The translations under genes and the position numbers were made by a program. This document shows positions 62,410 through 64,000 of a stretch of 64,000 bases of DNA, one piece after another (positions within the stretch are counted from its first letter, which is position 1; each line of letters opens with the position of its first letter). The DNA comes from Bacteroidota bacterium (GTDB lineage: Bacteria; Bacteroidota; Rhodothermia; Rhodothermales; JANQRZ01), in contig JBCDKT010000017.1 of the NCBI GenBank assembly GCA_038746285.1, positions 1 through 64,000 of the forward strand, written 5' to 3'. Under the pieces are notes generated by a model. The model was not told the DNA's origin, made no database searches, and was given only the letters and a program-made list of their open reading frames with translations.

Positions 62410-64000
62410 TCAGCGTCCCGGACCGGATTGGAGGGCCTCCAGGATCCGTGCTTCGAAGGCATCGCGCTCAGCAGGGTCCATCAGCGCCTCGATACGGCCC
62501 ACGGAGCGCTCGACCCGCTTCACGTCGATGAGATGGTCGTAGATCGCGTTCGTCACGCCCACCTCGGCCTGCTGGAGCGTGTTCTGGGCTTCGAGGAGCG
62601 GCGTCACATCGACGGCACCCGCCGCATAGGAGTCCGTGACGACAGCGAGGGACTGCTGGGCGACGGCGGCGGCCCGGCGGGCCTCCTGGATCGAGGCAAA
62701 GGAGGCTGCCGCAAATTGCATCTGCGTGCGCACGTTCTGCTCGATCTGCTGCACGAGGAGGTCGCGCTGCAACTGCAACTGGAGGACTTCGGCCGAAGCG
62801 CGGTCGCGCGTGGCGAAGCGTCCCCCGCCCTCGAACAGCGGGAAGGTCAGGTTCAAGCCGACGGTCCAGAACGGGTTGGGCACTTCGACTTCGGGGGTCA
62901 TCGGCCCGAGGTCGGACCCCGCTCCGTCCTCGTAGACCGAGAGGTCGACCTGGCCGAAGGCGGCGACCGTTGGGAGGAAGAACGCCCGGCGGGCCGACTG
63001 CTCGGCGCGCTCCTGGGCGCGGATGCTCGCATCGAGCACCTGCACGTTCGGTTCGACCTCGATGGCGGCTTCCACCAGAGCATCGCGCAAGCGGGCGAAA
63101 CTGCGCGGGTCGACGATGAGCGCGGAAAGGCGGCTGGCACTCTCGAGCAACTCGGGGTCCTCCACCTGGACGACCTCGGTGGCGGTGAACGGCGCTTCGA
63201 GCGGGCGGTCGAGGATCTGGTTGAGCGCGAGGCGCGCCGCCTGGCCCTGCACGAACGCGTCGATGAGGTCCGTGCGCCGCGTGGCGAGTTCGGCGCGCAG
63301 CCGCAGGCCCTCGGCGGGGCCGGCCGTCCCGATGGCCTCGCGCTGGTCGGCGAACTCCAGGCTCTGGCGCGTGAGACGCAGGTTGTTCTGCTGCACCTGC
63401 ACGAGCGCCTCGGCGCGGAGCACGTTGAGGTAGGCCTCCGCCGCGTCGAGGGCGACGTCGAGGCGCTCGGCGGACCGGCTCTGGTTGCTCGCGTCGAGGA
63501 GCGCCCGCTGGATGCCGATGTTGGCGCTGGCTCCCTCGGAGAAGAGGACCTGGCTCAGTTCGAGCGTGCCCGCCACGTCCCACTCGGGTTGCTGCCCCTG
63601 CGAGACCTCGGCCAAGCGGCTATCGACCAGCAGGCCGGTCCCACTCGCGCTGAGTTGAGGAAGGAGCACCGACCGCGCCTCGCGGACCTGCGCGGCGCTC
63701 ACGGCCACGGCAGCGTCCTGAATGGCGAGCGAGCGGTTGGCCTCGACCGCTCGCCGGATGGCTTCCTTCAGCGAGAGCGCGTCGCCGGCCGGCGTCAGGG
63801 TGGCCCCGAGGAGTTCGGCTTCGAGGAGGAGGCCCAGCGGCGGGTAGACGTCCAGTGACCGCGCCGTGGCGAGGTTGAGGACCAGCCGCTCGCCCGCAAC
63901 CACACGCACCGGGAACGTCGCCGGATCGTCGCCGAGGAGAATGCGGTCGACGTAGACGCCTACACGCCGGGCAAGACTCTCCGCGAAGTCGACGTTGAGC
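62410..64000 (-). CDS. TolC family outer-membrane channel with ABC-substrate-binding-like N-terminus (5' partial)
   Basis: Open at the right edge; 530 codons visible. From about 80 residues into the visible part, TolC sequence begins (LSLKEAIRRAVEANRSLAI) and runs through two outer-membrane-factor repeats to the end (AVVTDSYAAGAVDVTPLLEAQ). Before it comes ESLARRVGVYVDRILLGDDP and VVAGERLVLNLATARSLDVY, a sequence that matches the end of ABC-type substrate-binding domains (PF04392-like), not TolC. So the gene is a fusion. An in-frame GTG at 63909 is inside this part and is unlikely to be the start. Confidence 0.85.
   Translation of the reverse strand, partial: LNVDFAESLARRVGVYVDRILLGDDPATFPVRVVAGERLVLNLATARSLDVYPPLGLLLEAELLGATLTPAGDALSLKEAIRRAVEANRSLAIQDAAVAVSAAQVREARSVLLPQLSASGTGLLVDSRLAEVSQGQQPEWDVAGTLELSQVLFSEGASANIGIQRALLDASNQSRSAERLDVALDAAEAYLNVLRAEALVQVQQNNLRLTRQSLEFADQREAIGTAGPAEGLRLRAELATRRTDLIDAFVQGQAARLALNQILDRPLEAPFTATEVVQVEDPELLESASRLSALIVDPRSFARLRDALVEAAIEVEPNVQVLDASIRAQERAEQSARRAFFLPTVAAFGQVDLSVYEDGAGSDLGPMTPEVEVPNPFWTVGLNLTFPLFEGGGRFATRDRASAEVLQLQLQRDLLVQQIEQNVRTQMQFAAASFASIQEARRAAAVAQQSLAVVTDSYAAGAVDVTPLLEAQNTLQQAEVGVTNAIYDHLIDVKRVERSVGRIEALMDPAERDAFEARILEALQSGPGR

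Noticed and set aside
63907-63909. GTG as the start of the TolC gene
   Set aside because: The same frame continues upstream to the window edge with a recognisable domain, so this is an internal codon.

Overview
The window is GC-rich (roughly two thirds G+C by eye), densely coded and chromosomal. Gene content points to the Bacteroidota/Rhodothermota side of the tree, most like a Rhodothermota (Rubricoccaceae-like) bacterium. The reasons are the rpmB-rpmG-DUF4295 trio, a TonB receptor paired with a DUF4249-like lipoprotein, an omega subunit next to gmk and coaBC, many lipoproteins and outer-membrane barrels, and few Shine-Dalgarno sites. The taxonomic call is inference from gene content only.

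Layout. 1-2970: a very long minus-strand gene cut by the window edge, encoding a metallophosphoesterase / STAND NTPase / TPR protein, a likely antiphage sensor-effector. 3127-4680: AbgT transporter. 4818-10328: minus-strand lipid and translation operon DUF177-rpmF-plsX-fabH-fabD-fabG plus a small secreted protein. 10329-11023: DnaA-box-bearing intergenic region and candidate oriC, followed by dnaA and dnaN. 13944-15711: anti-sigma-like protein and ECF-type sigma factor. 16033-23722: housekeeping run rplM, rpsI, rpsB, tsf, pyrH, frr, tRNA-Ser, yicC, gmk, rpoZ, coaBC. 23719-34292: SGNH hydrolase, small lipoproteins, GNAT, SWIM, DinB, GMC oxidoreductase, a LolCE-type permease and envelope proteins. 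34551-35204: rpmB-rpmG-DUF4295 with a clear terminator.

35281-42960 is the accessory zone. A glycerate kinase-murJ operon is followed by two toxin-antitoxin modules. A RelE-type module sits between the real murJ start and a 93-bp second copy of the murJ 5' end. Beyond a palindromic element lies a DUF985 cupin gene with no start codon, and directly behind it an AT-rich island carrying a DUF262 gene and a frameshifted HEPN-motif partner, which looks like a transferred defence cassette. 42958-53226: nadE, VOC protein, SDR and TetR with putative operators, ruvA, a PhoB/PhoR-like two-component pair, MarR, a duplicated-domain secreted protein, ilvE and a glycosyltransferase. 53291-64000: DUF4249-like lipoprotein and TonB receptor, a Sak4-like phage-type ATPase, and a tripartite RND efflux operon whose TolC gene runs off the right edge with an unusual N-terminal extension.

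A genome-wide feature stands out. Many intergenic gaps hold inverted repeats written in a small vocabulary of short words, purine-rich on one arm and pyrimidine-rich on the other. Some of them run into start codons or into coding ends.
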